DNA of 64,000 nt from NCBI GenBank assembly GCA_037039685.1, contig JAWNGF010000005.1, forward strand, positions 3,162,001 to 3,226,000, written 5' to 3'. Shown here one piece after another: positions 63,985-64,000 of the stretch. The position numbers and the translations under genes were made by a program. Numbering within the stretch: position 1 is the stretch's first letter; every line of letters begins with the position of its first letter. The notes beneath the pieces were generated by a model. The model did not search any database. It worked only from the letters and a program-made list of their open reading frames with translations, and was not told the DNA's origin. Origin of the DNA: Ceratobasidium sp. AG-K (taxonomy: Eukaryota > Basidiomycota > Agaricomycetes > Cantharellales > Ceratobasidiaceae).

Positions 63985-64000
63985 AGACCATCGTGAGTGA

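Noticed and set aside
1..64000. tRNA, rRNA and CRISPR arrays
   Set aside because: I scanned for T-arm GGTTCGA-type motifs paired with acceptor stems, rRNA-like stretches and regularly spaced repeats; none held up. A covariance-model scan would be decisive.

Overview
The window looks like nuclear DNA of a basidiomycete, most probably Rhizoctonia/Ceratobasidium (Agaricomycetes, Cantharellales). The grounds are very intron-rich genes with roughly 48-65 nt GT-AG introns and several micro-exons of 9-14 nt, a NACHT-WD40 (HET-E-like) gene, a DUF6534 seven-helix membrane protein, a tandem family of H-type lectins, an AA9 lytic polysaccharide monooxygenase, a sphingolipid C9-methyltransferase and a Tad-like LINE. 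The genus is inferred from family recall, not from a search. Exon borders were placed by hand from splice sites, reading phase and family shape. Wherever exon lists are given, the lengths add up in frame, unless a frameshift is stated.

Layout: 1-486 is the 3' end of an unknown gene. 1184-6261 holds a BTB protein, a small Cys-rich protein hidden on the minus strand, and the microtubule bundler Ase1/PRC1. 6632-12341 is a six-exon NACHT-WD40 gene on the minus strand. It carries a 987-bp 5'-truncated LINE inside one intron, bounded by a 13-bp target-site duplication, and one single-base frameshift. Two relic 3' tails of the same gene family follow (13481-14328). 14830-20634 is a divergent pair: a 13-exon 3-ketoacyl-CoA thiolase and a Zn2Cys6 transcription factor. 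21236-29491 holds an F-box protein, an MFS (ACS-type) transporter and a mucin-like single-pass membrane protein. 29901-32690 is a tandem pair of metallo-beta-lactamase-fold proteins. 33865-35541 is a pair of small secreted four-cysteine proteins, one of them frameshifted. 35542-39578 is gene-poor and contains a complete hAT-type MITE.

39579-45755 holds a sphingolipid C9-methyltransferase, a glutathione transferase and an L-amino-acid-oxidase-like flavoprotein. 48416-53511 holds DUF6534, mitochondrial ribosomal protein bL31m, and the divergent pair prefoldin-3 / DASH subunit Dad4. 54125-63984 is an array of H-type lectins: three intact-looking genes, one with a shortened end, one disrupted and one relic, with an AA9 LPMO embedded on the opposite strand.

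Housekeeping functions here touch microtubules (Ase1, Dad4, prefoldin), lipid metabolism (thiolase with a possible regulator, sphingolipid methylation) and mitochondrial translation. The accessory part (NLR-like gene, lectins, small secreted proteins, LPMO, oxidase, GST) fits self/non-self recognition, defence and plant-associated life. It is also where duplications, relics and mobile DNA concentrate. No tRNA, rRNA or CRISPR was found.
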